A stretch of 64,000 nt of DNA from Streptomyces globisporus (GTDB taxonomy: Bacteria; Actinomycetota; Actinomycetes; Streptomycetales; Streptomycetaceae). Under the pieces are notes generated by a model. That model was not told the origin of the DNA, ran no database searches, and was given only the letters and a program-made list of their open reading frames with translations. Below, in pieces: positions 17,465 to 25,456 of this stretch. Position numbers and translations under genes: made by a program. Every line of letters starts with the position of its first letter. Position 1 is the first letter of the stretch. The stretch is taken from contig BMTG01000006.1 in the NCBI GenBank assembly GCA_014649555.1, forward strand, positions 370,456 to 434,455, in the 5' to 3' direction.

Positions 17465-18628
17465 TTACAGGGCTCGGCCTTGGGCGTCGTAGAGGCCGTT
17501 CAGCCGGGGGGTGCCGGAGGAGAGGCCGGAGACGACGGCGACGGTCGAGCGGGTGACGAAGATCTGGGTGCGGAAGGCGAGCAGCGCGGTGTCGCCGACA
17601 CGGACGTCGGCGCCGTCGGAGGGCGCGTCGAGCAGCCGGTAGTAGTCGATGTTCCGGGCGGGCGCGTCCTGCACGCCGAGGCGGGCGCCGGTCCGGGGGA
17701 GGAGGGCGCTGCGGATGTGGGAACGGGCGTAGAAGCCGCCGCCGAACAGGGCGGGGCGGCCGTCGTCGAGGGTGTGGGCGACCTCCGTGACGTAGAGGTA
17801 GGCGGGTTTCTCGGGCTGGGCCGGGTCGAGGGCGTGCAGCGGGGTGGTGCCGGTGAGGGCGTGGCCCGGTTCGCCATGGGTGGCGCCCCGTTCGGCGAGC
17901 AGCGGGAGGGAGGCGGCCGAGGTGGCGCTGGGGGCGCTCAGCACCAGGTCGCGGTGGCCTCGGGCGGCCAGCACCTCGCGGGCTTTGACCAGCAGGTCGA
18001 AGGTGGGGGTGGCCGTGGGCAGCCCCGTGGCCGGGTCGCACAGGACGCACGGGAAGGCGGTGACACCCGCGATCCGGACGGAGTCCAGGGCCCCGGCGGC
18101 CTCGGCGAAGGCGTCCAGCTGCTCCAGCGGTACGCCGCCCTCCTGACCGGGGTAGACGGTGCCCTCGGCGCCCTCGATCCGGATCAGCACGTCCTGTCTC
18201 CGGCCCGCCGCGCGGGCCGCGTCCGCCACGGCACGCGCGTTGGCCAGGTCGAAGACCGTGACGTGGTCGGGGCGGTGGGCCAGTACCCCGGGCAGCGCGC
18301 GCCGCGGGACCTGGCTGAGGTGGCCGACGTTGCCGAGGAACGCCCCTGCGCTGTGCAGGGTCCGGGCCTCGCCGACGTCGATGGCGGCGGCGCGGGGGAT
18401 GTGGCGGGCGACGGCCCGGATGAGTTCGGGGTTGCGGCCCAGCTGCTTGACCACGAACCAGAGCCCCACACCGACGTGTTCGGCCTCCCCGGCGAGCAGG
18501 GCCGCGTTCTCCTCGACGGCGTCGAGGTCCATGACGTAGGTGTCCGGCGGGATGTCCCCCCGGTCGTGCAGGCAGGCGGCGGCGTCGACCAGCCCGGGGT
18601 TGCGGTGGAGCACGGTGTCCAGAAACAC
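17465..18628 (-). CDS. yhfX: YhfX-like PLP-dependent alanine-racemase-fold protein
   Basis: A 387-residue fold-type III PLP protein. The likely PLP lysine is in VGLWFVVKQLGRNPEL, following TYVMDLDAVEENAALL, as in amino-acid racemases and decarboxylases. A glycine-rich phosphate-binding stretch, LSAPSATSAASLP, comes later, and the C-terminal beta-domain contains LFGGGFYARSH. GTG start just after the yhfS stop, with AAGGA upstream. E. coli YhfX is the nearest known relative by context. The reaction is unproven. Confidence 0.75.
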   Translation of the reverse strand: MFLDTVLHRNPGLVDAAACLHDRGDIPPDTYVMDLDAVEENAALLAGEAEHVGVGLWFVVKQLGRNPELIRAVARHIPRAAAIDVGEARTLHSAGAFLGNVGHLSQVPRRALPGVLAHRPDHVTVFDLANARAVADAARAAGRRQDVLIRIEGAEGTVYPGQEGGVPLEQLDAFAEAAGALDSVRIAGVTAFPCVLCDPATGLPTATPTFDLLVKAREVLAARGHRDLVLSAPSATSAASLPLLAERGATHGEPGHALTGTTPLHALDPAQPEKPAYLYVTEVAHTLDDGRPALFGGGFYARSHIRSALLPRTGARLGVQDAPARNIDYYRLLDAPSDGADVRVGDTALLAFRTQIFVTRSTVAVVSGLSSGTPRLNGLYDAQGRAL

Positions 18629-18630
18629 GG

Positions 18631-19749
18631 TCAGCGGTCCTTCGGTTCGTTCAGGGCGGCGAGCGAGCGGCGCAGGATGTCGATCACGAGATCCGCGCCG
18701 GCCCGCATCGGATTGACGCGTACGGTCCAGTCGGCCAGCTCCGGGGCGTCGTCCAGGGTGGAGCTGGACATCCGGTAGAAGAGCGGAGCGATCTCGTAGC
18801 GGGAGTTGGAGCCGACCGGGTAGGGCGCGGCGCCGAAGCGCGCGGCCACGGCCGGGAGCCGCGTGGCGACGGGCCGGTCCAGCCGGACCAGCAGGCACCG
18901 GTCCTGCGCGTTGGCGATCCGCACCTGCGCGACGCCCTCCACCTCCCCGGCCGCCAGGCGTTCGGCGACCTCGGCGCCCACCCGGGACTGGACGGCCCAC
19001 ACCACGGGGACGTGGGTGAGCGCCCGGAGGGCGTCCAGCGCCTGGTGGCCCTGTACCTGCCCGCCACCGGAGTAGTTGTCGCCGCGGACCCGGGCGACCA
19101 GGTCACGGGCGCCGGTGACGAGGCCGACCCCTTCGGGTCCGTGCAGCTTGAACAGGGAGAAGCACGAGGCGTCGGCGCCCATCTCGACACCGGCCGCCGG
19201 GGTGCGCAGCACGGCGTAGTTGTCGTCGACCACCGTGCGCACACCGGCCGCCCGGCAGGCGGCGATCACCTCGGCCGGGTCGTAGGAGTCACCCAGCCGC
19301 TGCCGGGTGTGCTGGACGTAGGCCCACCGGAACCGGCCCGAGGCCAGTGCCTCCCGCAGCGCTCCCATGTCGTTGAAGTCGGCTTCCACCGTCCGTACGC
19401 CGAGACCGCGCAGCGTCACCTCCGTACTGCGGTACACCGGTGCCCGGTGGATCAGCAGCTCCTCGCCCGGCCGCAGCGCCCCCGTGAGCGCGGCCCGGAT
19501 CGCGCCGGTCCCCGCGCCCTGGACGAAGGCGGCGTCCTCGGCACCGAAGAAGTCCGCAAGAACAGCCTCTACCCGTGCCGTGGTGCGCGGTCTGCCCAGC
19601 CCGGGGACTACCCCCGCGTCGGCCGCGAAGAGCTGATGGCCCTCGAAGTGCGCGGCGGTGGCCTCCAGAAGGCGGAACTGCCGGGCGACCGCGTCCTCCA
19701 GGCCGACCGTCGCCAGCGGGAAGGTTTCGGGCAGTGCAGGGGGTTTCAC
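18631..19749 (-). CDS. yhfS: YhfS-like PLP-dependent aminotransferase-fold protein
   Basis: A 372-residue fold-type I PLP enzyme. The Schiff-base Lys is in CFSLFKLHGPEGVG, the PLP-nitrogen Asp in TVVDDNYAVL, and the phosphate-binding turn in FVQGAGTGAIRAAL. Gene order with yhfX and php matches the yhf set. The stop is two bases before the start of the yhfX codon region and the start is two bases after the php stop, so translation is coupled. By family it would be an aminotransferase, lyase or transferase acting on a C-C or C-S bond. The substrate is unknown. Confidence 0.78.
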   Translation of the reverse strand: MKPPALPETFPLATVGLEDAVARQFRLLEATAAHFEGHQLFAADAGVVPGLGRPRTTARVEAVLADFFGAEDAAFVQGAGTGAIRAALTGALRPGEELLIHRAPVYRSTEVTLRGLGVRTVEADFNDMGALREALASGRFRWAYVQHTRQRLGDSYDPAEVIAACRAAGVRTVVDDNYAVLRTPAAGVEMGADASCFSLFKLHGPEGVGLVTGARDLVARVRGDNYSGGGQVQGHQALDALRALTHVPVVWAVQSRVGAEVAERLAAGEVEGVAQVRIANAQDRCLLVRLDRPVATRLPAVAARFGAAPYPVGSNSRYEIAPLFYRMSSSTLDDAPELADWTVRVNPMRAGADLVIDILRRSLAALNEPKDR

Positions 19750-19750
19750 G

Positions 19751-20707
19751 TCAGTTCTCCTCCACGTCGGCGCCGGTCAGGAAGCGCAGCGGGTTGCGGC
19801 GGGTCAGCAGGTCGATGAGGTCCTCGTCCGCGCCCGCGGCCCGGAAGGCGGGCAGGAAGTCCTCGAAGAGGTGCCCGTATCCCTGGCCGCCCTCGCCGCG
19901 CAGATAGCCGTGGCGCGAGATGTCGCAGCTGAGCAGGGCCCGGTCGCCGTGGCCCGCCTCCACCAGGGCCGACAGCAGCCGCAACCGGGTCGCGTCGCTC
20001 TGGTAGGACTCCTTGCCGACCGTGTCGAAGGCGACGTACGCGCCCCGCTCGGCCAGCCCCCGGTGCACCCCGGGATCATCCAGCAGGTCCTGGTGGCCGA
20101 TGCAGATCCGCTCGGCGGGCAGGCCCTCCGCCATGAGCAGATCCAGCTGGGCGAGACCGCCCCGGCCCAGCTGGGCGTGGGTGGCCAACGGCAGCCCGGT
20201 GGCCAGCGCGGCCCGCCCGGCGGCCCGCAGCACCTTCGCCTCGGCCGGTGTCGGCAGGTCGCCGTGGCTGCCGATCTCGCCGAGGACACCGGGGCGGATG
20301 CCGGTGGCGCCGATGCCGTCCTCGATCTCCCGTACGAGGACGGCGGCGAGCTGGTCCACGTCGGTCGTGTCGACCTCCGGGGTGTGGAACGGCTCGTAGT
20401 ACCAGCCGGTCGCGGCGACGACGGGCACGCCCGTCTCCCGGGAGATCCTGGCCAGAGCGCGGACGTCGCGGCCCATGCCCCGGCAGGTCAGCTCGACGAT
20501 CAGGGAGAGCCCGAACCGCAGCCGCAGGCTGCTCAGTTCGCCGGTCACGGACGCCGCGTGGTGTTCCGCGTCCAGGACGGCCGCCCCGTCCCCCTGGCGG
20601 TCGAGGTCCAGGACGAGGTGCTCGTGGGGGAGGACGGGGCCGCGTACCGCCTCGGCGGCGAGCTCTCCCGTGACGGTGCGCAGGATGCGGGGTGGAGGGT
20701 GGTCCAT
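19751..20707 (-). CDS. php: Phosphotriesterase-homology protein (Php/YhfV-like)
   Basis: A 318-residue amidohydrolase-superfamily enzyme. The HxH metal motif is in GPVLPHEHLVLD. Later metal-site residues are in GVLGEIGSHGDLPTP, LPLATHAQLG and ICIGHQDLLDD, and the C-terminal Asp is in LLSCDISRHGYL. The usual carboxylated lysine is not evident at the GEIG position, where a Glu may bridge the metals, as in Php/PLL-type proteins. It sits inside the yhf-like operon and is presumed to hydrolyse a small ester or lactone made by its neighbours. Confidence 0.82.
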   Translation of the reverse strand: MDHPPPRILRTVTGELAAEAVRGPVLPHEHLVLDLDRQGDGAAVLDAEHHAASVTGELSSLRLRFGLSLIVELTCRGMGRDVRALARISRETGVPVVAATGWYYEPFHTPEVDTTDVDQLAAVLVREIEDGIGATGIRPGVLGEIGSHGDLPTPAEAKVLRAAGRAALATGLPLATHAQLGRGGLAQLDLLMAEGLPAERICIGHQDLLDDPGVHRGLAERGAYVAFDTVGKESYQSDATRLRLLSALVEAGHGDRALLSCDISRHGYLRGEGGQGYGHLFEDFLPAFRAAGADEDLIDLLTRRNPLRFLTGADVEEN

Positions 20708-20748
20708 GGCGGGTTCCTTCTCCGGTACGTGCCGGTGCCGGGGGTGGG

Positions 20749-22083
20749 TCAGCCCTTGACCGGGGTGAACAGGTCGAGCCAGTAGAGGAGGTTGAGGAGG
20801 ACGCCGCCGACGATGACCGCGGCCGGGGCGGCGGCCATCTTCACGACGGGCCGTCCCATCGCCTCGTTGAACAGGTACAGCCCGCCGACGATGAGGATGC
20901 CGAGCCCGCCGCCCATGGCGTTCGCCGCCATCAGCGAACCGAAGAGGATCGCCAGCTGGAGGGTGTCGCCGATGGCGCTGCGCAGATGCTCCGAGGAGTC
21001 CCGCACACTGGGCAGCTTGCCCAGCACCTTGCCGATCCAGGACAGGGCGAGCACCTCGACGGCGAAGACGAGCGCGCCCACGACGGCGGCCAGAAACGGG
21101 TTCGGCATCAGATAGCCGATCGGGTACACCAGCGTGAAACCGGCGATGCCGTACGCACCCGAGGCCAGCGCGGTCGTCGCGATCAGCGGGATGAAGCCGA
21201 ACACCCGGTAGAAGTCGACCTGGGCGGCCTCGGCGTACTGTCCCTTGGCGATCAGGAAGCTCGTCGCCTCACCGCCGCCGAACACATGCATCTGGGCGAG
21301 GACGCAGACCCCGGCGCCGAGCACCATGAACAGCGGCAGGTAGCGCCGCAACCGGGCCGCGCTGGCGCTGAAGAGCGACGCCATCGGGTCGTCCGCCGGC
21401 ACCTCCTCGACCACCCCGGCCGCCCGGTCCGCCCGGCGCTGCCGGAGGTCCTTGGCGACCGCGAGGCCGATGAGCATGAGCACCCCGACGGCCATGGCCA
21501 GCGCCCCGGCGAACATGTTCGGCCAGAGCTTCATGGTCAGGACGACCAAGGCCACCTCGACCACGCCTGCCACGGCGCCCCGCAGCCGGCCGAACTGCTT
21601 GGTGATGGCCAGGACCGGGAACAGCGTGAAGAGGAAGAGGATCGGCGTGGACATCTGCTGCATCGCGGTGAGGAAGTCGACCGGCAGGTCGTGCGCGATG
21701 TTGTTGGCGCCGTTCAGACCGAAGACGACCACCGCGCCCCAGGCCCCGCCGAGGATCGGCGCGAGCCACTTCTTCGGCGACAGCAGGCCGAGGATGTCGG
21801 TGGGGAGGAAGAGCAGCCAGGGGTTGAGGACCCCGGTGGACAGGGCCATCGGGGCACCGAGGCCGAAGATGAACCCGGCGGAGAGACCGAAGGACACGGC
21901 GGTGGTCGCGCTACGGGTGGTGCGCCCCTGGATGAAGTCCAGCAGGAAGGGGCGGACCCCGTCGTTGAAGACGGCCAGGGCCATGTGCGCGATGAAAGCG
22001 GTCAGCGCGCAGAGGGCTATGACGGTCAGCTGCTGGGCGAGCGTGAAGTCGAAGCCGCTGCCTGCGGCGAGGGTGGTGCTCAC
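20749..22083 (-). CDS. yhfT: YhfT-like polytopic membrane protein
   Basis: A 444-residue membrane protein with ten or more hydrophobic segments (for example LTVIALCALTAFIAHMALAV and YGIAGFTLVYPIGYLM). The central loop with charged residues (VEEVPADDPMASLF) is cytoplasmic. The length and position next to a YhfU homologue match YhfT of the E. coli operon. Probable transporter for the pathway substrate (inference). AAGGAGTGA lies upstream of its ATG. Confidence 0.78.
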   Translation of the reverse strand: MSTTLAAGSGFDFTLAQQLTVIALCALTAFIAHMALAVFNDGVRPFLLDFIQGRTTRSATTAVSFGLSAGFIFGLGAPMALSTGVLNPWLLFLPTDILGLLSPKKWLAPILGGAWGAVVVFGLNGANNIAHDLPVDFLTAMQQMSTPILFLFTLFPVLAITKQFGRLRGAVAGVVEVALVVLTMKLWPNMFAGALAMAVGVLMLIGLAVAKDLRQRRADRAAGVVEEVPADDPMASLFSASAARLRRYLPLFMVLGAGVCVLAQMHVFGGGEATSFLIAKGQYAEAAQVDFYRVFGFIPLIATTALASGAYGIAGFTLVYPIGYLMPNPFLAAVVGALVFAVEVLALSWIGKVLGKLPSVRDSSEHLRSAIGDTLQLAILFGSLMAANAMGGGLGILIVGGLYLFNEAMGRPVVKMAAAPAAVIVGGVLLNLLYWLDLFTPVKG

Positions 22084-22124
22084 GAGTCACTCCTTGGTGC
22101 CCGGTACGGCGATCCGGCGCCGGG

Positions 22125-22481
22125 TCAGCCGCGGTCAGCGATGGCGCGGGCCATGAGGGGGGCGATGGTGTCGATCTGGTCCATCGAGAAGCCGAAGACC
22201 TTCTTGCCGTCGGCGAGCAAGGCGTCGATCTGCGCGGCGTCCGGGACGCCACGGCCGAAGGTGTGGCAGACGGCGCTGCCCATGAGGCCGACGAGGACGC
22301 CCAGGGAGGCGCCGGCACCGGTGTGGCAGGTGCCGAGGTAGTAGTCGGCCTGGCCCGCCCGGAACTTCATCGCGGCGTCGATGTCGCTGGAGGCGGCGAC
22401 ATCGAGCGAGTCGATCCCGAGGGCGTCGATGGCCCGGGTGACCTCGACCTTGCCGACTCCGCCGGTGAGGATCTTCGTCAT
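22125..22481 (-). CDS. yhfU: YhfU-like DUF2620 protein
   Basis: A 118-residue protein. It reads KILTGGVGKVEVTRAI at the start and DYYLGTCHTGAGASLG in the middle, both characteristic of DUF2620/YhfU. No membrane segment is confident, though the GASLGVLVGLMGSAV stretch is hydrophobic. It lies 41 bases upstream of yhfT and always travels with it in known yhf sets. Its function is unknown; a small subunit of the YhfT transporter is plausible. Confidence 0.8.
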   Translation of the reverse strand: MTKILTGGVGKVEVTRAIDALGIDSLDVAASSDIDAAMKFRAGQADYYLGTCHTGAGASLGVLVGLMGSAVCHTFGRGVPDAAQIDALLADGKKVFGFSMDQIDTIAPLMARAIADRG

Positions 22482-22549
22482 TGCTGTCCTTCTCTCTGTG
22501 CTGTGCGGTGGGTTGCCGCTACAGGGGTGCGCGGGCGCGGTTGGGCGGG

Positions 22550-22936
22550 TCAGGTGCCGGGGGCGGCGGACGACTTCTGCGCCAGGACGGCCAGATGCAG
22601 ACCGAGGAAGTTGATCTCCGACTCGGGGAGCGTGGGCCCCAGGGTCTGCTCGGCCCGCGCGGAGATCGCCCGGGCCCGTGTGACGGCCTCGGGGCGGCCT
22701 GCCAGCTCGGCTGCGACCTGCTCGTCGGTGGAGAACTCCTCGATCGGCTCCCCGCGCAGGAGACGGCCGAGCGCCATCGTGAGATGGCTTGTGAGCATGC
22801 CCGCCGTGGCCTCGGTGACGGTGTTGCCCTCGTCCTCCAGCGCGGTCAGCTCGGCGGCCACGAAGTCGATGACCTCAGGGGCGGCCTGGCCGCCCTCACG
22901 GAAGAGGCGAAGCCGTAGAGCGAGAGCTTCGTCCAT
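22550..22936 (-). CDS. yhfY: YhfY-like PRD-domain protein
   Basis: A 128-residue all-helical protein resembling a PTS-regulation domain (PRD). It has LRLRLFREGGQAAPEVIDFV early and INFLGLHLAVLAQ near the C-terminus. The conserved His of PRDs may be H in LTSHLTMALG or LGLHLAV. ATG 22936 is chosen because AGGAGG is seven bases upstream; the in-frame extension to 22957 would place that Shine-Dalgarno inside the gene. First structural gene of the operon, directly downstream of a CAGGATTCTG operator-like site. Confidence 0.72.
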   Translation of the reverse strand: MDEALALRLRLFREGGQAAPEVIDFVAAELTALEDEGNTVTEATAGMLTSHLTMALGRLLRGEPIEEFSTDEQVAAELAGRPEAVTRARAISARAEQTLGPTLPESEINFLGLHLAVLAQKSSAAPGT

Positions 22937-22960
22937 GGTGATCCTCCTAATAAACAATAA

Positions 22961-22974
22961 CCAGGATTCTGTAT
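22961..22974. promoter_or_regulatory. Operator-like palindrome before the yhfY start
   Basis: CAGGATTCTG (22962-22971) is an inverted repeat CAG-GATT-CTG and is identical to the core of the palindrome in front of yhfZ. It lies 25-35 bases upstream of the yhfY ATG in an unusually A+T-rich patch that must hold the operon promoter. The likely ligand is YhfZ. Confidence 0.6.
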
Positions 22975-23043
22975 TTTTAGGCCGTGCGACACTCCCGCCG
23001 ATTCGGGGGGCTCGCCGGGCGTGGATCCTGTACCGGCCTCCGG

Positions 23044-23982
23044 TCAGTACGAGGGAGTGCGTTCGCCCCGCAACACCTCACTCTGCATCCGCGTCACCAC
23101 CGAAAGGTCGAGCGCCTCGCGTACCGCGTCGAGAGCCTTCGCGCCGTCCTTCCGGCCGATCACCGCCGCGCTGGAGTTCCGCAGGGCCAGCTCGCGGGTG
23201 ACCTCGTCCCCCAGGGGGAGGACGTCGACCCCGATGCCCAGCCTCTCGCGGGCCTCGTCCAGGTTCCACACGGTGGCGTCCACCTCGTGGCGGGCGAAGA
23301 GGTCGTGCAGTTGCATGTACGAGACCTCCCGCCACTCGATGTCGCGCCGCCCGGCGAACACGCGCTCCACCAGCATGCGCAGGTCCTCCGACGTGTGGTC
23401 GACCGCCACCCGCAGCCCCGGTGTCTCCAGGTCGACGCCGTGCCGCACCAGCATCCCGTGCGCGCCGACGTAGGTGGCGGGACCGAGGTCGGCCACCAAC
23501 TCCACCGGATGCTCGGCGATCAGCTGGTCGGCGGCGAACCGCGACAACACCACCAGATCCACCTTCCCTTCCAGCAGTGCCGCTGTCCGGGCTCCGGCGC
23601 CGCGCATGAAGGTGACGGCGAACGGTGCCCCGGCCTGCTCGAATGCTCCGCGCAGGCCGGTGGCCAGCCCTTCGTAGCGGCGGGAGTACGGCAGCGGCAT
23701 CGCCGCGAGCAGCGTGCCGAGTCCGGACAGCCGCCACAGGACCGCCCGGTCCGAGCGGACGAGGAACGTGCCCAGGTGGCCCCGGGCGGTGGTGGTGATC
23801 GCTCCCGACTCCTCCAGCAGCTGGAGCGCGGCCTGGACGGTGCCGTTGCCGCATCCCAGTTCCTCCGCGAAGTCCCGTACGCGGGGCAGGCGGGTGTCCG
23901 GCTCGTGGTTGAGCAGCAGGACGGCCAGTTGCCGGGCGGCCAGGCCGTTGCGGGTGAGGAAGCGGGAGTCGAAGTCGTCCAC
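23044..23982 (-). CDS. yhfZ: YhfZ-like GntR-type transcriptional regulator
   Basis: A 312-residue regulator. The N-terminal winged helix-turn-helix reads LPRVRDFAEELGCGNGTVQA and LQLLEESGAITTTARGHLGTF. The C-terminal part (from about residue 105) resembles a periplasmic-binding-protein-type effector domain (LSGLGTLLAAMPLPYSRRYE, GKVDLVVLSRFAADQL), as in YhfZ. GTG 23982 is chosen because the in-frame extension upstream crosses the promoter and palindrome; no ribosome site is present, which fits a leaderless message. It is encoded upstream of, and on the same strand as, the yhf structural genes. Confidence 0.78.
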   Translation of the reverse strand: MDDFDSRFLTRNGLAARQLAVLLLNHEPDTRLPRVRDFAEELGCGNGTVQAALQLLEESGAITTTARGHLGTFLVRSDRAVLWRLSGLGTLLAAMPLPYSRRYEGLATGLRGAFEQAGAPFAVTFMRGAGARTAALLEGKVDLVVLSRFAADQLIAEHPVELVADLGPATYVGAHGMLVRHGVDLETPGLRVAVDHTSEDLRMLVERVFAGRRDIEWREVSYMQLHDLFARHEVDATVWNLDEARERLGIGVDVLPLGDEVTRELALRNSSAAVIGRKDGAKALDAVREALDLSVVTRMQSEVLRGERTPSY

Positions 23983-24019
23983 ACTTCGAACAGTAAACAG
24001 GATTCTGGATACTGACAAG
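23983..24019 (-). promoter_or_regulatory. yhfZ promoter overlapped by a 24-bp palindrome
   Basis: Minus strand: -35 TTGTCA and -10 TACTGT separated by exactly 17 bases, with GTG 23982 about eight bases after the -10, which predicts a leaderless transcript. The imperfect palindrome at 23991-24014 (outer arms CAGTA/TACTG, core CAGGATTCTG) fills the spacer and the -10. Binding there would shut the promoter, which implies autoregulation by YhfZ. Confidence 0.65.
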
Positions 24020-24305
24020 GATGCTGCGGAACCGGGAGCCCGGACGTCCTTGCGGACACGTCTGAAGCCGGGTTCTGGTGCCGGGCCACGAGCCCGACCC
24101 ACCGGCGGAAAGGCACGATCACCATCCACGCAGCGTCAGAAATCTCCCCATCCCTCACGGTCGGACCAGCGATCCGATGACCGGAAAGACACTGCCTAAA
24201 GGCGGAGATCAAACGCCGGTGGGGTACCATCGACCTGATCGACATCCTCGAGGACGCCGCGCCTCCGTACAGCGTCAGGCCGTCCGGAAGTGACGCTCCG
24301 TCCGG

Positions 24306-24983
24306 TCAGCGCCCGCCCGGCTGAAGTCCCCCCGGCTGGAGCCCCGCGTCGCGAGCGAGAAGGGCGGCCTGGACGCGGTTGTCGCAGTCGAGCTTGGTGA
24401 GGATGCGGCTGACGTACGTCTTCACCGTGGCCTCGCTCATATGCAGCCGCCGCCCCGCGTCCGCGTTGGAGAGCCCCTCCCCGAGCAGCGCCAGCACCTC
24501 GCGCTCCCGGGTGGTCAGCCCGTTGAGCCGGCGCCGCGCGGCCTCTCCGCGCGTGGTGGCCCCGGTGGCGGAGAGCGCGTCCGCCACATGCCGGGTGGCC
24601 GCGGGGGAGAGATACGCGTTGCCCGCCGCCGCGGCCCGCACCGCCTGGATCAGCTCGCCGGGCGCGGAGTCCTTCAGCAGGAACCCCGCACCGCCGTGGC
24701 CGAGCGCCCGCAGCACGTTGTCCCGCTCGCCGAAGGTGGTGAGGATCAGGACCCGTACCTTCGGCGCGGCGCGGCCGAGCTCGACCAGCGCCGTCAGCCC
24801 GTCCATCACCGGCATCTGGATGTCCAGCAGCGCCACGTCGACCCCGCCGCCCCGGGCCTTCTCCACCGCCTCGCGGCCGTCCCCTGCCTCGGCGACCACG
24901 TCGATGTCGTCGGCCGAGGTGAGGATCATTCTGATGCCGGCCCTGATGAGCGGCTCGTCGTCGGCGACGAGGACCCGGATCAC
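24306..24983 (-). CDS. NarL/LuxR-type response regulator
   Basis: A 225-residue response regulator. The receiver domain (residues 1-120) has the acidic pair in VADDEPL, the phospho-acceptor Asp in VALLDIQMPVMDG, and the switch Thr/Lys in ILTTF and LLKDSAP. The C-terminal LuxR helix-turn-helix reads LTTREREVLALLGEGLSNAD and VKTYVSRILTKL. It is encoded about 100 bases downstream of the kinase gene on the same strand and is the obvious cognate partner. Targets are unknown. Confidence 0.9.
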   Translation of the reverse strand: MIRVLVADDEPLIRAGIRMILTSADDIDVVAEAGDGREAVEKARGGGVDVALLDIQMPVMDGLTALVELGRAAPKVRVLILTTFGERDNVLRALGHGGAGFLLKDSAPGELIQAVRAAAAGNAYLSPAATRHVADALSATGATTRGEAARRRLNGLTTREREVLALLGEGLSNADAGRRLHMSEATVKTYVSRILTKLDCDNRVQAALLARDAGLQPGGLQPGGR

Positions 24984-25087
24984 ACAACCTCCTGCGCGGT
25001 GTCGATCATGACATGGTCAAGGAGAACGGACGGAGTGGCCCGGCCATCATGCCCTGTACGGGCCGACCCGCCGCACGGAGCCCGGCA

Positions 25088-25456
25088 TCACGTCGCCTTG
25101 TACGTCACCTTGGAGACCAACTTCCCGTCCCGGAAGCAGAACCGGAAGACGGTGAGGAAGTCGACCCCCTGGTCGTCCTCGGAGGAGAAGTGTCGGCACG
25201 TCGCTCCCTCGGGCAGCTCGGGCCCCTGGTCCGCCAGGTCCGAGGTGAGCCACGAGTCCTCATTGGGGAGCGTGGCCCGGATGTCCGCCTCGGCGTCCCC
25301 GACCTTCGCCTCCTCGTAGACGCTCGGCGAGATCTCCGCCTTCTTCACTTCTTCCGTCATGACGCCCACCCCCCAGACGGCCAGGCCGATGACGCCCGCG
25401 ACGAGGACGACGGCGGTGACGGCGCAACCGATGGCGACGTTCTTCCTGGTACTCAT
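25088..25456 (-). CDS. Small membrane protein module at the kinase C-terminus, possibly translated separately
   Basis: A 122-residue unit beginning MSTRKNVAIG, with one strong transmembrane helix (CAVTAVVLVAGVIGLAVWGV) and an extracytoplasmic C-terminal domain (EAKVGDAEADIRATLPNED, then two Cys). It is in frame with the kinase, but a GGGGAG about a dozen bases upstream of ATG 25456 could start it alone. By appearance this is normally an independent lipoprotein- or secretion-type small gene. Its function is unknown. Confidence 0.5.
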   Translation of the reverse strand: MSTRKNVAIGCAVTAVVLVAGVIGLAVWGVGVMTEEVKKAEISPSVYEEAKVGDAEADIRATLPNEDSWLTSDLADQGPELPEGATCRHFSSEDDQGVDFLTVFRFCFRDGKLVSKVTYKAT

